A DNA stretch of 64,000 nucleotides from Alistipes sp. (GCA_017555695.1 JAFZFX010000011.1:89603-153602); one strand, 5' to 3'; shown: positions 43,495 through 53,461, counted from the first letter of the stretch. Made by a program: numbers and translations. The notes: generated from the letters alone by a model not told the origin.

Positions 43495-44235
43495 ATGTAT
43501 AAAAAAGGGATATATAAAATCGTTGAGAACAATCCCCTGACATCAGATGTTTGGCGTATGGTGTTGGAGGGTGAGACACGATGGATTGTACGCCCGGGAC
43601 AATTTGTAAATATTGAGTTGGACGGCCTTTACTTGCGCCGTCCAATCTCTATTTGCGATTGGAGCGATAACACGATAACAATAATCTATAAGGTTGTGGG
43701 TCGTGGTACCGAGCAGATGAGCCGAATGACCGATGGTCAGACGCTCGATGTGTTGACGGGTCTTGGTAATGGTTTCAATGTGGACGCAAGTGGCAACCAT
43801 TCGCTGTTGGTGGGTGGTGGCGTAGGCGTACCGCCATTGTATCGCCTGGCCAAGGAGTTGCTGCAGAAGGGTGGCAAGGTTAGCGTAGTGCTGGGCTTCA
43901 ATACTGCAAAGGAGTTGTTCTATGTCGATGAATTCAAAGCGTTGGGTGCAGATGTATATGTCTCAACTGCTGACGGTTCGGTTGGCGTTAAGGGCTTCGT
44001 AACAGATGCGATTCGTGAGGCTAACCTCGACTTCGACTACTTCTATTCGTGTGGTCCGTTGCCTATGTTGAAGGCTCTGTGTGACTGCACCGATGTGAAG
44101 GGTGAGTTGTCGTTTGAGGAGCGTATGGGTTGTGGCTTTGGTGCTTGTATGGGCTGTAGCTGTAAGACCTTGACGGGTAATAAGCGCATTTGCAAAGAGG
44201 GTCCCGTAATGCGTCGCGAGGAGATAATTTGGTAA
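43495..44235 (+). CDS. pyrK: Dihydroorotate dehydrogenase electron-transfer subunit
   Basis: 246 residues that pass electrons from PyrD to NAD+ through FAD and a [2Fe-2S] cluster. FAD-binding LRRPISICDW, the nucleotide loop GGGVGVPPLYRLAKEL, and the C-terminal cluster CGFGACMGCSCK with a later Cys (KRIC) are present. It starts 2 nt after carB and precedes pyrD, its partner. Confidence 0.95.
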   Translation: MYKKGIYKIVENNPLTSDVWRMVLEGETRWIVRPGQFVNIELDGLYLRRPISICDWSDNTITIIYKVVGRGTEQMSRMTDGQTLDVLTGLGNGFNVDASGNHSLLVGGGVGVPPLYRLAKELLQKGGKVSVVLGFNTAKELFYVDEFKALGADVYVSTADGSVGVKGFVTDAIREANLDFDYFYSCGPLPMLKALCDCTDVKGELSFEERMGCGFGACMGCSCKTLTGNKRICKEGPVMRREEIIW

Positions 44236-44247
44236 AGGAGAGAGTTT

Positions 44248-45168
44248 ATGGCAAATAATTTAGATATGTCGGTGGAGTTGTGCGGCGTAAAGCTGGACAA
44301 CCCTGTAATCCCTGCGAGCGGAACTTTCGGCTTTGGCAAGGAGCATAACGAATTTTACGATATCAATATCCTCGGCTCAATCTCGGTTAAGGGTACAACG
44401 CGTGAGGCGCGTTTTGGTAACCCCACGCCTCGTATTGCAGAGTGCCGTGCCGGTTTGATTAACTCGGTTGGTCTGCAGAATCCTGGTGTTGACGCAGTCA
44501 TCGCCAAGGAGTTGCCTCAGTTGCGTAAGGTTTTTCGTAAGCCTATCATTGCCAATATCAGCGGTTTCTCGATTGATGAGTATGTAGAGTGCTGCGAGAA
44601 GATTGACAAGGAGGAGCAGGTGGCAATTATCGAGGTGAATGTATCGTGCCCCAATGTGCATAACGGTGGAATGAGTTTCGGTACGCAGCCCGAGATGGCG
44701 GCGGAGGTGACTCGTGCCGTGAAGGCCGTAACTACTAAGCCCGTATTTGTTAAGCTTAGCCCCAATGTTACTGATATCGTAGCTATTGCAAAGGCTTGTG
44801 AGGAGGCTGGTGCTGATGGTATCTGCTTGATTAATACGCTGCTCGGCATGCGTATTGATGTGAAGCGCCGTCGTCCCGTTATCGCCAACAAGATGGGTGG
44901 TTTCTCTGGTCCTGCTGTATTCCCCGTAGCTGTGCGTATGGTATATCAGGTGGCTAACGCTTGCAATGTGCCCGTTATGGGTTGCGGTGGTGTAGAGAGC
45001 GCTACGGATGTTATCGAGATGATGATGGCTGGTGCTACTGCCGTGCAGGTGGGTGCTGCAAATCTCAAGGATCCCTATGCTTGTAAGCGAATTATCGAGG
45101 ATTTGCCCGTTGAGATGGAGCGCCTCGGTATTGAGCGTTTGAGCGATATTATCGGCGTTGTAAAGTAG
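44248..45168 (+). CDS. pyrD: Dihydroorotate dehydrogenase, class 1B catalytic subunit
   Basis: Oxidises dihydroorotate to orotate. 306 residues, FMN-binding TIM barrel: NPVIPASGTFGFG, NSVGLQNPG, the loop VSCPNVHNGGMSFG whose Cys is the class 1 catalytic base, KLSPNVTDI and GCGGVESATD. The neighbouring pyrK marks it as the NAD-linked 1B type rather than the quinone-linked class 2 enzyme. It follows pyrK by 12 nt and ends the first pyr unit. Confidence 0.96.
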   Translation: MANNLDMSVELCGVKLDNPVIPASGTFGFGKEHNEFYDINILGSISVKGTTREARFGNPTPRIAECRAGLINSVGLQNPGVDAVIAKELPQLRKVFRKPIIANISGFSIDEYVECCEKIDKEEQVAIIEVNVSCPNVHNGGMSFGTQPEMAAEVTRAVKAVTTKPVFVKLSPNVTDIVAIAKACEEAGADGICLINTLLGMRIDVKRRRPVIANKMGGFSGPAVFPVAVRMVYQVANACNVPVMGCGGVESATDVIEMMMAGATAVQVGAANLKDPYACKRIIEDLPVEMERLGIERLSDIIGVVK

Positions 45169-45190
45169 ATAATACAACCATAATACGAAT

Positions 45191-45232
45191 GAAGGCTGTT
45201 TAACCACTCGGTTAGACAGCCTTCGTTGTTAT
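45191..45232. terminator. Terminator between pyrD and the LytTR gene
   Basis: A 15-bp stem with one G-T pair (GAAGGCTGTTTAACC 45191-45205 with 45210-45224) and a 4-nt loop is followed by GTTGTTATTG. It separates the converging pyrD and LytTR genes. Confidence 0.75.
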
Positions 45233-45261
45233 TGTAGCAGCGCTACCCTATTCTCTATGAG

Positions 45262-46215
45262 CTATTCTGCTTGTGAGGTAGCTGTTGTTTCAGTACCCTC
45301 CATTGCTAAATCGGCCATCTGACCGCTGTTTGAAAGTACTGTGGCGTTGTACTTGTCAATCTTCTCAACGAGGTTTTTGAAGTAGCTCTTCGATACAGGA
45401 ATGGGCTTGATGTCGTTGTTCGTAAGGACAATGTAGCGAGCCTTACCACCCTTGCGGATGTGGTTTACATTTACAACATTCACCATATACGAGCGGTGAC
45501 AACGCACCATACTTGTGTTGGCGAGATTCTCCTCGATTGTCTTTGTACGGCAACGCAACATATACGACTGCAGGCGACCTTGATTCTCGTAGTAAATCTT
45601 TACATAGTTATCCTGCGACTCCATATAGTAGAGTGAGTCGGAGTTGATTGTCAGCTTCAGCGTGCCGTTGTAGTCATATAGATTGATGAGCGACGGATAT
45701 GTTACTGTCGATGGCTGATTTGTCAGCGACATCTCGTACTGCAACATCTGCAACTCCTCGTTCTTTGACTGGTAGGCAGCATAGAGTATAATCATAGTGT
45801 AAGGTATGACCATAATCAGCAGAATACAGCCAAATGCCTTAAATAATATATTCCAGAAATTAGTCTCAAAAGGTGTGATGAATACGCAGGTGAAATAGGT
45901 GTAGAAGAGCGAAATAATAATAATCTCGGCCACCACCCATAGTAAGTATTGTACGATGTTTATGTTTGTGCGATTCTGCACAGCATACATCGCTAGTTTG
46001 CTGATAAGTATGAATGAGACTGCCACCAGGAAGAATGCAACAGTCATACCCGAATGTTCTGCATCGTTAAAACTAAACCACGCCGTAGAAGAGAACGGGG
46101 TGTAGATTAGCATAAATAATATCGAAAAGGTCAATATAAACAAAACTGAACCTAAAAGATATCGTATATCGAGTATAAACTTGGGAATTTCGTAGTTTTT
46201 GTGTAATTTCGCCAT
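45262..46215 (-). CDS. Membrane-anchored LytTR transcription regulator
   Basis: 317 residues: four TM helices in the first 150 residues (about 15-38, 48-70, 80-105, 118-145), then a LytTR DNA-binding domain at about 190-290 (YYMESQDNYVKIYY, MVRCHRSYMVNV, KARYIVLTNNDIKPIPVSKSYF). There is no receiver domain, so it is not a standard response regulator; the membrane part may sense a signal directly. It separates the pyrC-pyrD unit from the fab genes and faces away from fabH. Target genes unknown. Confidence 0.9.
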   Translation of the reverse strand: MAKLHKNYEIPKFILDIRYLLGSVLFILTFSILFMLIYTPFSSTAWFSFNDAEHSGMTVAFFLVAVSFILISKLAMYAVQNRTNINIVQYLLWVVAEIIIISLFYTYFTCVFITPFETNFWNILFKAFGCILLIMVIPYTMIILYAAYQSKNEELQMLQYEMSLTNQPSTVTYPSLINLYDYNGTLKLTINSDSLYYMESQDNYVKIYYENQGRLQSYMLRCRTKTIEENLANTSMVRCHRSYMVNVVNVNHIRKGGKARYIVLTNNDIKPIPVSKSYFKNLVEKIDKYNATVLSNSGQMADLAMEGTETTATSQAE

Positions 46216-46351
46216 ACAAGTTTGTGGTTAAATTATGTCGCAAAGATGGCAAAATAACTTCAGAATACATAATTTTCGCCACAAATATTGAAAGTTCATC
46301 ACAAAAATAGCTCATCTACCGCAGGTATGCGGTGTTTGAGTACCTTTTGAA

Positions 46352-46359
46352 TATTTTTG
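46352..46359 (+). promoter_or_regulatory. Promoter -7 box of the fabH-fabF-fabG unit
   Basis: TATTTTTG is a perfect TAnnTTTG box, about 100 nt upstream of fabH. The leader that follows contains short complementary arms (TGCCT 46377-46381 with AGGCA 46421-46425, and TGCGG 46402-46406 with CCGCA 46413-46417). The nearest TTTG is only 13 bp upstream, so the -33 box is uncertain. Confidence 0.5.
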
Positions 46360-46457
46360 CTGCCGATTTTCTGCAATGCCTATTTGTTTTAGGAAAATGG
46401 GTGCGGTCAAAGCCGCAAAGAGGCAGAGATAATATTTACAGTAAAACTATTTTTTTG

Positions 46458-47411
46458 ATGAAGATTATTGGAACGGGCAGGGCTTATCCCGCCAAGGTTG
46501 TAACCAATGCAATGCTCGAGGAGTTCCTCGCAACGAGTGATGAGTGGATTCGTGAGCGTACGGGTATTTCGGAGCGAAGAGTTATTTCGTCCGAGAAACT
46601 TGAGGATATGGCCGCCGAGGCTTCGCGCCTGGCGATAGAAGATGCAGGGTTGCAGCCGACGGATATAGATTACATTATCTGCTCGAATGTGGTGAATGAG
46701 TATGTCACACCTGGTCTGGGCTGTATGGTGCAGGGAGCTATTGGTGCCAAGTGTGCTTGTGTGGACATAAATGTAGCCTGCTCGGGTTTTGTGTATGCCC
46801 TCGATATGGCAGACGACCGTATAAAGAGCGGTAAGGCTAAGAATATACTTGTGTTGGCGGCTGAGGAGCCTACGCGTATGGTTGATTGGAGTGACCGCTC
46901 GACCTGCGTATTGTTTGGTGATGGCGCGGGTGCCGTAGTAGTGAGCGAGGGTGACGGATATCTTTCGTCTTTGCTGACTACAGTGAGCAAGCGCGACTGC
47001 TTGTACTATGAGCGAAGTTTGGAACCAACGCCATACATTACCAAGGAGGAATATTCGGCCCCTATGTATATGAATGGTCGAGAGGTGTTCAAGATGGCGG
47101 TGTTGTCGTCGTCACGCAGCATCAAGAAGTTGCTGAAGGGTGCATCACTTGAGCCTACTGATATAAAATATTATGTATTGCATCAGGCCAATATGCGAAT
47201 TATAGAGGCCGTAGCCAATCAGATGGGCTTGGGTATGGAGTACTTCCCCCACAATGTGGACTATTGTGGTAATACATCGTCGGCGAGTGTGGCTCTATTG
47301 TTGGATGAGTTAAATCGCGCAGGTAAACTGCAGAAGGGCGATAAGTTGATGATAAGCGCATTTGGCGCAGGATTCACAACAGGAACTTGCCTTTTGGAGT
47401 GGACAAAGTAA
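46458..47411 (+). CDS. fabH: 3-oxoacyl-ACP synthase III
   Basis: Starts fatty-acid synthesis by condensing acetyl-CoA with malonyl-ACP. The ATG at 46458 (MKIIGTGRAYP) gives 317 residues, the normal FabH length; the open frame extends 42 codons further upstream without family similarity. Catalytic triad: Cys108 in VACSGF, His in LHQAN and Asn in NTSSAS. First gene of a three-gene fatty-acid unit. Confidence 0.95.
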   Translation: MKIIGTGRAYPAKVVTNAMLEEFLATSDEWIRERTGISERRVISSEKLEDMAAEASRLAIEDAGLQPTDIDYIICSNVVNEYVTPGLGCMVQGAIGAKCACVDINVACSGFVYALDMADDRIKSGKAKNILVLAAEEPTRMVDWSDRSTCVLFGDGAGAVVVSEGDGYLSSLLTTVSKRDCLYYERSLEPTPYITKEEYSAPMYMNGREVFKMAVLSSSRSIKKLLKGASLEPTDIKYYVLHQANMRIIEAVANQMGLGMEYFPHNVDYCGNTSSASVALLLDELNRAGKLQKGDKLMISAFGAGFTTGTCLLEWTK

Positions 47412-47441
47412 TAATTTGAAAATAAAGAATACAAAACATAT

Positions 47442-48692
47442 ATGGAGCAAAGAGTTGTAATAACTGGATTGGGTGTTATCTCACCCGTCGGAAATACGGT
47501 TGCTGATTTTTGGAGCAATCTTGTGTCGGGGCATTGCGGCATCGACAAGATTAAAGGTTTCGAGAATTACGAATTGCCTATCCATGTGGCTGGTCAGATT
47601 AAGGATTTCGACCCTGCGGCCAATGGCCTGGATTCGGCTAATGTTCGCCGAAGCGATTTGTATTGCCAGTACGCAATGGCTGCAGCCTATCAGGCGATGA
47701 TGGATAGCGGTCTGGTGAGCGGCGAAAATATCGCTCCCGAGCGTTTGGGTACATACATCGGTTCTGGTATCGGAGGTATGAATACATTTGTGAACGAGAC
47801 CGAGAAGTTGCTCAATGAGGGTGTACACCGCATCTCTCCCCTATTCGTTCCGATGATGATTGGCAATATCGCGGCTGGTAATGTTGCTATCAAGTTTAAT
47901 GCACAGGGCGCTTGCTTGCCCGTTGTGACTGCTTGTGCTACTGGTACACACGCTGCGGGTGAGGCTTTTCGTTCTATCAAGCATGGCTATGCTGATGCTA
48001 TCATCGTAGGTGGCGCCGAGGCAACAGTTCATCCTTTGGCTATTGGAGGCTTTGCAAACAGTAAGGCGCTTTCACGCTCGGAGGATCCCAAGAACGCATC
48101 TATCCCATTCAGTAAGAATCGTAACGGTTTCGTGATTGCCGAGGGTGCGGGTATCTTGATTTTTGAGTCGCTGGAGAGCGCACAGAAGCGTGGTGCACAA
48201 ATCTACGCCGAGGTTGTAGGTTATGGTAATAGCTGCGATGCTCACCATGTGACAGCTCCAAGCCCCGATGGTATTCCTGCGGCTCGTGCTATCAAGCAGT
48301 CGCTCGATGAGGCCGGCTACGATGCCGAGAAGGATGTGCTCTATATCAATGCTCACGGAACAAGCACTCCTCTTAACGATAAGTCGGAGACTAACGCCAT
48401 CAAGTTGGCTTTGGGTGAGGAGGCTGCTCGCAAGGCGATGATTAGCTCTACAAAGTCTATGACAGGTCATATGTTGGGCGCTACGGGTGCTGTGGAGTTG
48501 ATTGCTACAGCTCTCACGCTCAAGAATGGCGTTGTGACACCTACTATCGGTCTTAATGAGCCCGATCCTGAGTGCGACCTTGATTATGTTCCCAATGTAG
48601 CGCGCAAGGCTGATGTTACTGTGGCTATCTCTAACTCTTTGGGATTTGGTGGCCACAATGGTTGTGTGGCACTGCGTAAGTGGAGCGAATAA
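47442..48692 (+). CDS. fabF: 3-oxoacyl-ACP synthase II
   Basis: 416-residue elongating ketoacyl synthase. Catalytic Cys165 in TACATGTHA, His in NAHGTSTPLND and His in MTGHMLGATGAVE, with a C-terminal NSLGFGGHNG. It follows fabH by 30 nt and precedes fabG by 33 nt. The housekeeping acpP gene, often next to fabF, is not here. Confidence 0.96.
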   Translation: MEQRVVITGLGVISPVGNTVADFWSNLVSGHCGIDKIKGFENYELPIHVAGQIKDFDPAANGLDSANVRRSDLYCQYAMAAAYQAMMDSGLVSGENIAPERLGTYIGSGIGGMNTFVNETEKLLNEGVHRISPLFVPMMIGNIAAGNVAIKFNAQGACLPVVTACATGTHAAGEAFRSIKHGYADAIIVGGAEATVHPLAIGGFANSKALSRSEDPKNASIPFSKNRNGFVIAEGAGILIFESLESAQKRGAQIYAEVVGYGNSCDAHHVTAPSPDGIPAARAIKQSLDEAGYDAEKDVLYINAHGTSTPLNDKSETNAIKLALGEEAARKAMISSTKSMTGHMLGATGAVELIATALTLKNGVVTPTIGLNEPDPECDLDYVPNVARKADVTVAISNSLGFGGHNGCVALRKWSE

Positions 48693-48725
48693 TAAGATTG
48701 TAGAAATATAAGAACCCCAAACTAT

Positions 48726-49478
48726 ATGAAACTTCTGGAAGGTAAAGTGGCGCTTGTGACGGGTGCTGGACGAGTTAACGGCATCGGCAAGGCTGTGGCA
48801 GCGCGTTTTGCAGAGCAGGGAGCCGATGTGGCAATCACAGTTCGTGCCATCAATGATACAACCGAGCAGATTGTAAGCGAGTTGGAGTCCTACGGCGTTA
48901 AGGCTAAGGCCTATATCGTCGATGCCTCCTCTTTCGAACAGTCGCACGAGATGGTAAAGCAGGTTGTCGAGGATTTCGGCCGTATCGATGTGCTGGTGAA
49001 TAATGCTGGCGTTACGAAAGATGGCCTTATGATGCGTATGTCTGAGGGACAGTGGGATGATGTGATTAACACTAACCTTAAGTCTGCATTTAACTTTGTT
49101 CATGCCGTAACTCCCGTTATGGCTAAGCAGCGCGGCGGCTCTATTATCAATATGTCGTCAGTTGTTGGCGTGTCGGGCAATGCTGGTCAGTGTAACTATT
49201 CGGCATCGAAGGCTGGTATGATTGGCCTTACGAAGTCTATCGCCAAGGAGATGGGCCCTCGCGGTATCCGTGCCAATGCTATCGCTCCTGGTTTTATAGT
49301 AACTGATATGACTAACCAACTCTCGCAGGAGGTGCGTGACCAGTGGTGTCAGCAGATTCCTCTTCGCCGAGGCGGCACACCCGAGGATGTGGCAAATGTA
49401 GCCTTGTTTTTGGCCAGCGACCTCTCGTCGTACATCAGCGGTCAGGTGATTAACTGTTGTGGCGCAATGAATTGCTAA
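48726..49478 (+). CDS. fabG: 3-oxoacyl-ACP reductase (SDR family)
   Basis: 250 residues of the classical short-chain dehydrogenase type: NADP loop TGAGRVNGIGKAVA, NNAG, catalytic Ser in NMSSVVG and YSASK, and the C-terminal ISGQVINCCGAM. The position after fabH and fabF favours the fatty-acid reductase, but SDR enzymes are diverse and the loop insert (RVNGIG) differs from the usual GASRGIG. Confidence 0.88.
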   Translation: MKLLEGKVALVTGAGRVNGIGKAVAARFAEQGADVAITVRAINDTTEQIVSELESYGVKAKAYIVDASSFEQSHEMVKQVVEDFGRIDVLVNNAGVTKDGLMMRMSEGQWDDVINTNLKSAFNFVHAVTPVMAKQRGGSIINMSSVVGVSGNAGQCNYSASKAGMIGLTKSIAKEMGPRGIRANAIAPGFIVTDMTNQLSQEVRDQWCQQIPLRRGGTPEDVANVALFLASDLSSYISGQVINCCGAMNC

Positions 49479-49501
49479 TATTTTTCGATGCAATGATAAA
49501 T

Positions 49502-49533
49502 GGGCGATATTCCTCTGGAGTATCGCTCTTTTT
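49502..49533 (+). terminator. Terminator after fabG
   Basis: GGGCGATATTCC (49502-49513) pairs with GGAGTATCGCTC (49517-49528), including G-T pairs, with a 3-nt loop and five T after it. Confidence 0.8.
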
Positions 49534-49666
49534 CTGTTTTATAACGGGATAATTGTCAGTGGGTTCTGATTTTTGAAATTTGATTTTGTTTTTCCTATTG
49601 CTATTCTGCAAAAGAATTGCTAAATTAGCACTTTGAAATATAGAGTATAATTAAAATCATACAGAT

Positions 49667-50368
49667 ATGAGCCAGAAAGATGTTATCATTGCGTGTGACT
49701 TCAGCAGTGCTGAGGCTACGCTTGCTTTCCTTGACAAGTTTACTGATTGTAAGCCTTTCGTAAAGATTGGTATGGAGCTCTACTATGCGGCAGGTCCCGC
49801 TATAGTAAAGGAGATTAAGGCGCGAGGTCACAAGATTTTCCTTGACCTCAAGTTGCACGATATTCCCAACACAGTAAAGAAGGCTATGTCGGTTTTGTCG
49901 AAAATGGATGTCGATATGTGTAACCTGCACGCTGCTGGTACAGTGGATATGATGAAGGCTGCCTTGGAGGGTCTTACTCGCGAGGATGGCACTCGTCCCT
50001 TGTTGATTGCCGTTACACAGCTTACCTCTACAAGCGAGGAGCGTATGCAGAAGGATTTGCTTATCAACGCTTCAATCAACGACACTATTGTTCACTACGC
50101 CAAGAACGCCCAGGTGGCTGGTCTCGACGGTGTGGTATGCTCTCCGCTGGAGGCAGGTATGGTTAAGGAGGCTTGCGGTCAAGGCTTCGTGACTGTAACT
50201 CCGGGTGTGCGCTTCGCTGATGGCGAGGTTGGCGACCAGGTGCGAGTTACTACCCCTGCTCGTGCAAAGGAGATTGGCACCGACTATATCGTTGTCGGCC
50301 GTCCCATCACACAGGCTGAGGATCCCGTTGCTGCTTACAAGCGTTGCGTAGCGGAGTTTGTTGGATAA
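49667..50368 (+). CDS. pyrF: Orotidine-5'-phosphate decarboxylase
   Basis: Final step of UMP synthesis. 233 residues of the short bacterial type with the active-site charged network in [13 protein letters not shown] (Asp60, Lys62, Asp65) and the C-terminal phosphate loop TPGVRF and [11 protein letters not shown]. First gene of the second pyr unit; no clear promoter box is seen in the AT-rich 130 nt before it. Confidence 0.96.
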   Translation: MSQKDVIIACDFSSAEATLAFLDKFTDCKPFVKIGMELYYAAGPAIVKEIKARGHKIFLDLKLHDIPNTVKKAMSVLSKMDVDMCNLHAAGTVDMMKAALEGLTREDGTRPLLIAVTQLTSTSEERMQKDLLINASINDTIVHYAKNAQVAGLDGVVCSPLEAGMVKEACGQGFVTVTPGVRFADGEVGDQVRVTTPARAKEIGTDYIVVGRPITQAEDPVAAYKRCVAEFVG

Positions 50369-50391
50369 TAAATAAGAAAATAATTATAACT

Positions 50392-51024
50392 ATGGAAAAG
50401 AGTATAGCTAAAGATTTGCTCTCTATCGGCGCAGTATTTTTGCGTCCCGAGCAGCCGTTCACTTGGGCAAGCGGTATCAAGAGCCCTATCTATTGTGATA
50501 ACCGTCTGACTTTGACAGCACCTCGCGTGCGCGACAATGTCGAGAAGGGTTTGGTAGAGTTGGTTAAGAAGCACTATCCCGAGTGTGAGGTACTGATGGG
50601 TACAAGCACTGCAGGTATTGCTCACGCTGCCATCGTTGCTACACTTATGGATCTTCCTATGGGTTATGTTCGTAGCGGTGCTAAGGATCACGGCCGTACA
50701 AACCAGATCGAGGGTAAGTTGGAGAAGGGCCAGAAGGTTGTCGTTGTAGAGGATTTGATCTCTACAGGCGGTAGCTGTATCGAGGTTGTGAATGTATTGC
50801 GCGAGGCTGGTGCCGATGTGTTGGGTGTTGTGAGCATCTTCACTTACGGTATGAAGAAGGGCTTGGATCGTATGGCCGAGGCAAATGTTGAGAACCACTC
50901 GCTCTCTAACCTCGACGCTTTGGTTGAAGCTGCTGCCGAGGAGGGATACATCAAGAACGAGGATTGCGCTCGCATTATCGCCTTCAGAAATAACCCATCA
51001 GACGAGAGTTGGATTAATAAATAA
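50392..51024 (+). CDS. pyrE: Orotate phosphoribosyltransferase
   Basis: Joins orotate to PRPP to give OMP. The ATG at 50392 ([17 protein letters not shown]) gives 210 residues, right for the family; the frame is open 16 codons further upstream into pyrF. Motifs: [26 protein letters not shown], and the PRPP loop [13 protein letters not shown]. It lies 23 nt after pyrF and 9 nt before pyrB. Confidence 0.96.
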   Translation: MEKSIAKDLLSIGAVFLRPEQPFTWASGIKSPIYCDNRLTLTAPRVRDNVEKGLVELVKKHYPECEVLMGTSTAGIAHAAIVATLMDLPMGYVRSGAKDHGRTNQIEGKLEKGQKVVVVEDLISTGGSCIEVVNVLREAGADVLGVVSIFTYGMKKGLDRMAEANVENHSLSNLDALVEAAAEEGYIKNEDCARIIAFRNNPSDESWINK

Positions 51025-51033
51025 TATTGTCCT

Positions 51034-52116
51034 ATGAGACATTTGATTGATACAACCGATATTACGGTTGAAGAGGTTGATAGAATAATCAATACCGCGC
51101 TCGATATTATCGACAACCGCGAGAAGTATAGCCAGGCTTGCAAGGGCAAGAAGCTAGCTACCCTGTTCTATGAGCCCAGCACGCGTACGCGTTTGAGCTT
51201 TACTGCGGCAATGATGGAGTTGGGTGGTAATGTGTTGGGATTCTCAGATGCAGCCTCTTCGTCGGTTAGTAAAGGTGAGACAGTGGCTGATACAGTCAGA
51301 GTATTGGGCTGTTTTGCTGATATTATTGCTATGCGCCACAGCCGCGAGGGTGCGCCTCTTGTAGCGTCTCACTACTCTGATGTGCCCATCATCAATGCTG
51401 GTGATGGTAGCCACGCCCACCCTACACAGACTCTTACCGACCTTTTGACTATTCGTCGTGAGAAGGGTCGTTTGAACAACCTTACTATCGGTTTCTGTGG
51501 TGACTTGAAGTTTGGCCGTACGGTACACTCTCTCATTAAGGCACTCTCACGCTATGAGGGTATCAATGTTGTGTTAATTGCCCCCGAGGAGTTGCGCTTG
51601 CCGTCATATATCCGTCGTGAGGTGTGCGACAAGAACAATGTTCCCACGCGTGAGGTTACAACTATGGAGGAGGTATTGCCCGAGTTGGATATCCTCTATA
51701 TGACCCGTGTGCAGAAGGAGCGTTTCTTGGATGAGGACGAGTTCGAGCGTCTGAAGGATAGCTTTATCCTTAATTCTGAGCGAATGAAGTTGGCCAAGAG
51801 CGATATGATTGTTCTTCACCCGCTGCCTCGTGTGAACGAGATTACGCGCGATGTGGATAACGACCCGCGTGCTGCTTACTTCCGCCAGGTTGAGAATGGT
51901 AAGTTCGTGCGTATGGCTTTGATTTACACTCTTCTGGAGTGGGCAAAGGAGGCTCCCGAGACATCGCAGACACCTCGTCTTGACCAGAATATGGTACATA
52001 ACGATTGGCGTTGTAGCAACCGTCAATGTATATCTAATTGGGAGGATATGGACCGCTTGTTCCACCCGACCGAGGACGGATATCGTTGTGCATACTGCGA
52101 GGCTCGCAAGAAGTAG
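51034..52116 (+). CDS. pyrB: Aspartate carbamoyltransferase fused to a PyrI-type zinc ribbon
   Basis: 360 residues. Residues 1-305 are a complete catalytic chain: carbamoyl-phosphate loop STRTR at 49-53, the loop with SVSKGET near 77-83, HPTQTLTD near 129-136 and HPLPR at 262-266. The last 50 residues are unusual: Cys327, Cys332, Cys352 and Cys355 (CSNRQC, then CAYC) with ISNWE between, like the zinc domain of the E. coli regulatory subunit PyrI (C-x4-C, C-x2-C). The nucleotide-binding half of PyrI is absent, and no pyrI gene is in the window. The fused ribbon may hold the oligomer together without allosteric control. Confidence 0.93.
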   Translation: MRHLIDTTDITVEEVDRIINTALDIIDNREKYSQACKGKKLATLFYEPSTRTRLSFTAAMMELGGNVLGFSDAASSSVSKGETVADTVRVLGCFADIIAMRHSREGAPLVASHYSDVPIINAGDGSHAHPTQTLTDLLTIRREKGRLNNLTIGFCGDLKFGRTVHSLIKALSRYEGINVVLIAPEELRLPSYIRREVCDKNNVPTREVTTMEEVLPELDILYMTRVQKERFLDEDEFERLKDSFILNSERMKLAKSDMIVLHPLPRVNEITRDVDNDPRAAYFRQVENGKFVRMALIYTLLEWAKEAPETSQTPRLDQNMVHNDWRCSNRQCISNWEDMDRLFHPTEDGYRCAYCEARKK

Positions 52117-52146
52117 TTAAACGCAAATAAAGAAATAGAAAAAGAT

Positions 52147-53337
52147 ATGGTAAAGATTGGTACTCCAATGACTCCCGTTGGCAAAAAGGCTATCCTCTGT
52201 GGCTCGGGAGAGTTGGGTAAGGAGGTCGCAATAGAGTTGCAGCGCTATGGTGTAGAGGTTATTGCGTTGGATAAGTACGAAAACGCTCCCGCTATGCAGG
52301 TAGCTCACCGCTCTTATGTATTGTCTATGTTGGACGGCGAGCGTCTGCGCGAGATTATCGAGAAGGAGAAGCCCGATTATATCATCCCTGAGGTGGAGGC
52401 TATCGCTACTCCTACATTGGTTGCGCTGGAGAAGGAGGGTTATAATGTTATCCCTACGGCTAACGCTACCCTGCTCACAATGAACCGCAAGGGCATCCGT
52501 CAGCTGGCTGCCGAGGAGTTGGGTATCCCCACATCGCCCTACTGCTTTGCTGCCACTCGCGAGGAGTTTGATGCTGCTGTCGAGAAGGTTGGCACTCCTT
52601 GTGTTGTTAAGCCCATTATGTCATCTTCGGGTCACGGTCAGAGTGTGATGCGTACACCCGCCGATGCCGATAACTCTTGGAAAATTGCTCAGGAGGGTGG
52701 CCGTGCTGGTGGTGGCGAGGTTATCGTGGAGGGCTTCGTGAAGTTCGATTACGAGATTACACTCCTTACAGTTCGTCACTCTGGTGGCACATTGTTCCTG
52801 AACCCAATCGGCCACCATCAGGTTGATGGCGACTACCGTGAGTCTTGGCAGCCCCAGCCTATGAGCGAGACAGCTTTGGCGCAGGCGCAGGATATTGCGA
52901 AGAAGGTAACAGACGCTCTGGGTGGTTATGGTATCTTCGGCGTGGAGTTGTTCGTATGTGGCGATCAGGTGCTTTTCAGCGAGGTGTCGCCCCGTCCGCA
53001 CGATACAGGTATGGTGACTATGATTTCGCAGGATTTGTCGGAGTTTGCTCTGCACGCTCGTGCAGTGTTGGGTCTGCCTATTCCGTCGATTAACTTCTTT
53101 GGCCCCAGCGCATCAAAGGCTGTGGTTGTAGAGGGCGATACTGACAAGGTTGTGTTTGGCAATTTGGATAAGGTATTGGCTGAGCCCAATGTCCAGGTGC
53201 GTATCTTCGGTAAGCCAGAGGTTAAGGGTCACCGCCGTATGGGTGTTATCTTGGCTCGCGGCGAGAGCGTAGAGGATGCTTTGGCTAAGGCTGAGAAGGC
53301 GTATAATACTCTTGAAGTAGAAGCACTTCCAAGATAA
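52147..53337 (+). CDS. purT: Formate-dependent GAR transformylase
   Basis: 396-residue ATP-grasp enzyme that makes formyl-glycinamide ribonucleotide from formate and [27 protein letters not shown] at the N-terminus, [13 protein letters not shown] (ATP loop), [16 protein letters not shown] and [14 protein letters not shown] are family marks and separate it from PurK. It is the last gene of the second pyr unit although its pathway is purine synthesis. A folate-dependent PurN for the same step is encoded at 57269-57844. Confidence 0.95.
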   Translation: MVKIGTPMTPVGKKAILCGSGELGKEVAIELQRYGVEVIALDKYENAPAMQVAHRSYVLSMLDGERLREIIEKEKPDYIIPEVEAIATPTLVALEKEGYNVIPTANATLLTMNRKGIRQLAAEELGIPTSPYCFAATREEFDAAVEKVGTPCVVKPIMSSSGHGQSVMRTPADADNSWKIAQEGGRAGGGEVIVEGFVKFDYEITLLTVRHSGGTLFLNPIGHHQVDGDYRESWQPQPMSETALAQAQDIAKKVTDALGGYGIFGVELFVCGDQVLFSEVSPRPHDTGMVTMISQDLSEFALHARAVLGLPIPSINFFGPSASKAVVVEGDTDKVVFGNLDKVLAEPNVQVRIFGKPEVKGHRRMGVILARGESVEDALAKAEKAYNTLEVEALPR

Positions 53338-53343
53338 ATGCGC

Positions 53344-53444
53344 CTAATAAGGGTCTTTTGTCGTTGCGCTTGCCCTCAAATCCTCATTTACGCCGAGTAA
53401 ACTGCGGTTTTCAGGCTACGCACGCCTAAAAATACCTCTTATTA
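53344..53444. repeat. Long imperfect palindrome in the purT-folD gap
   Basis: TAATAAGGGTCTTTT near 53345-53359 is roughly complementary to AAAAATACCTCTTATTA at 53428-53444; inside, CGTTGCGCTTGCCCTCAAA partly matches the complement of 53405-53422, and TTTAC/GTAAA form the tip near 53393. The whole 100-nt stretch can fold into one long interrupted hairpin. It lies before the purT terminator and does not code. It may be a dispersed intergenic element, but a single copy is seen in this window. Confidence 0.4.
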
Positions 53445-53461
53445 TACACATTTATAAGATA

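Noticed and set aside
48072-49103. 343-codon minus-strand frame across fabF and fabG
   Set aside because: It spans two opposite-strand genes with intact motifs, so it is a compositional shadow.
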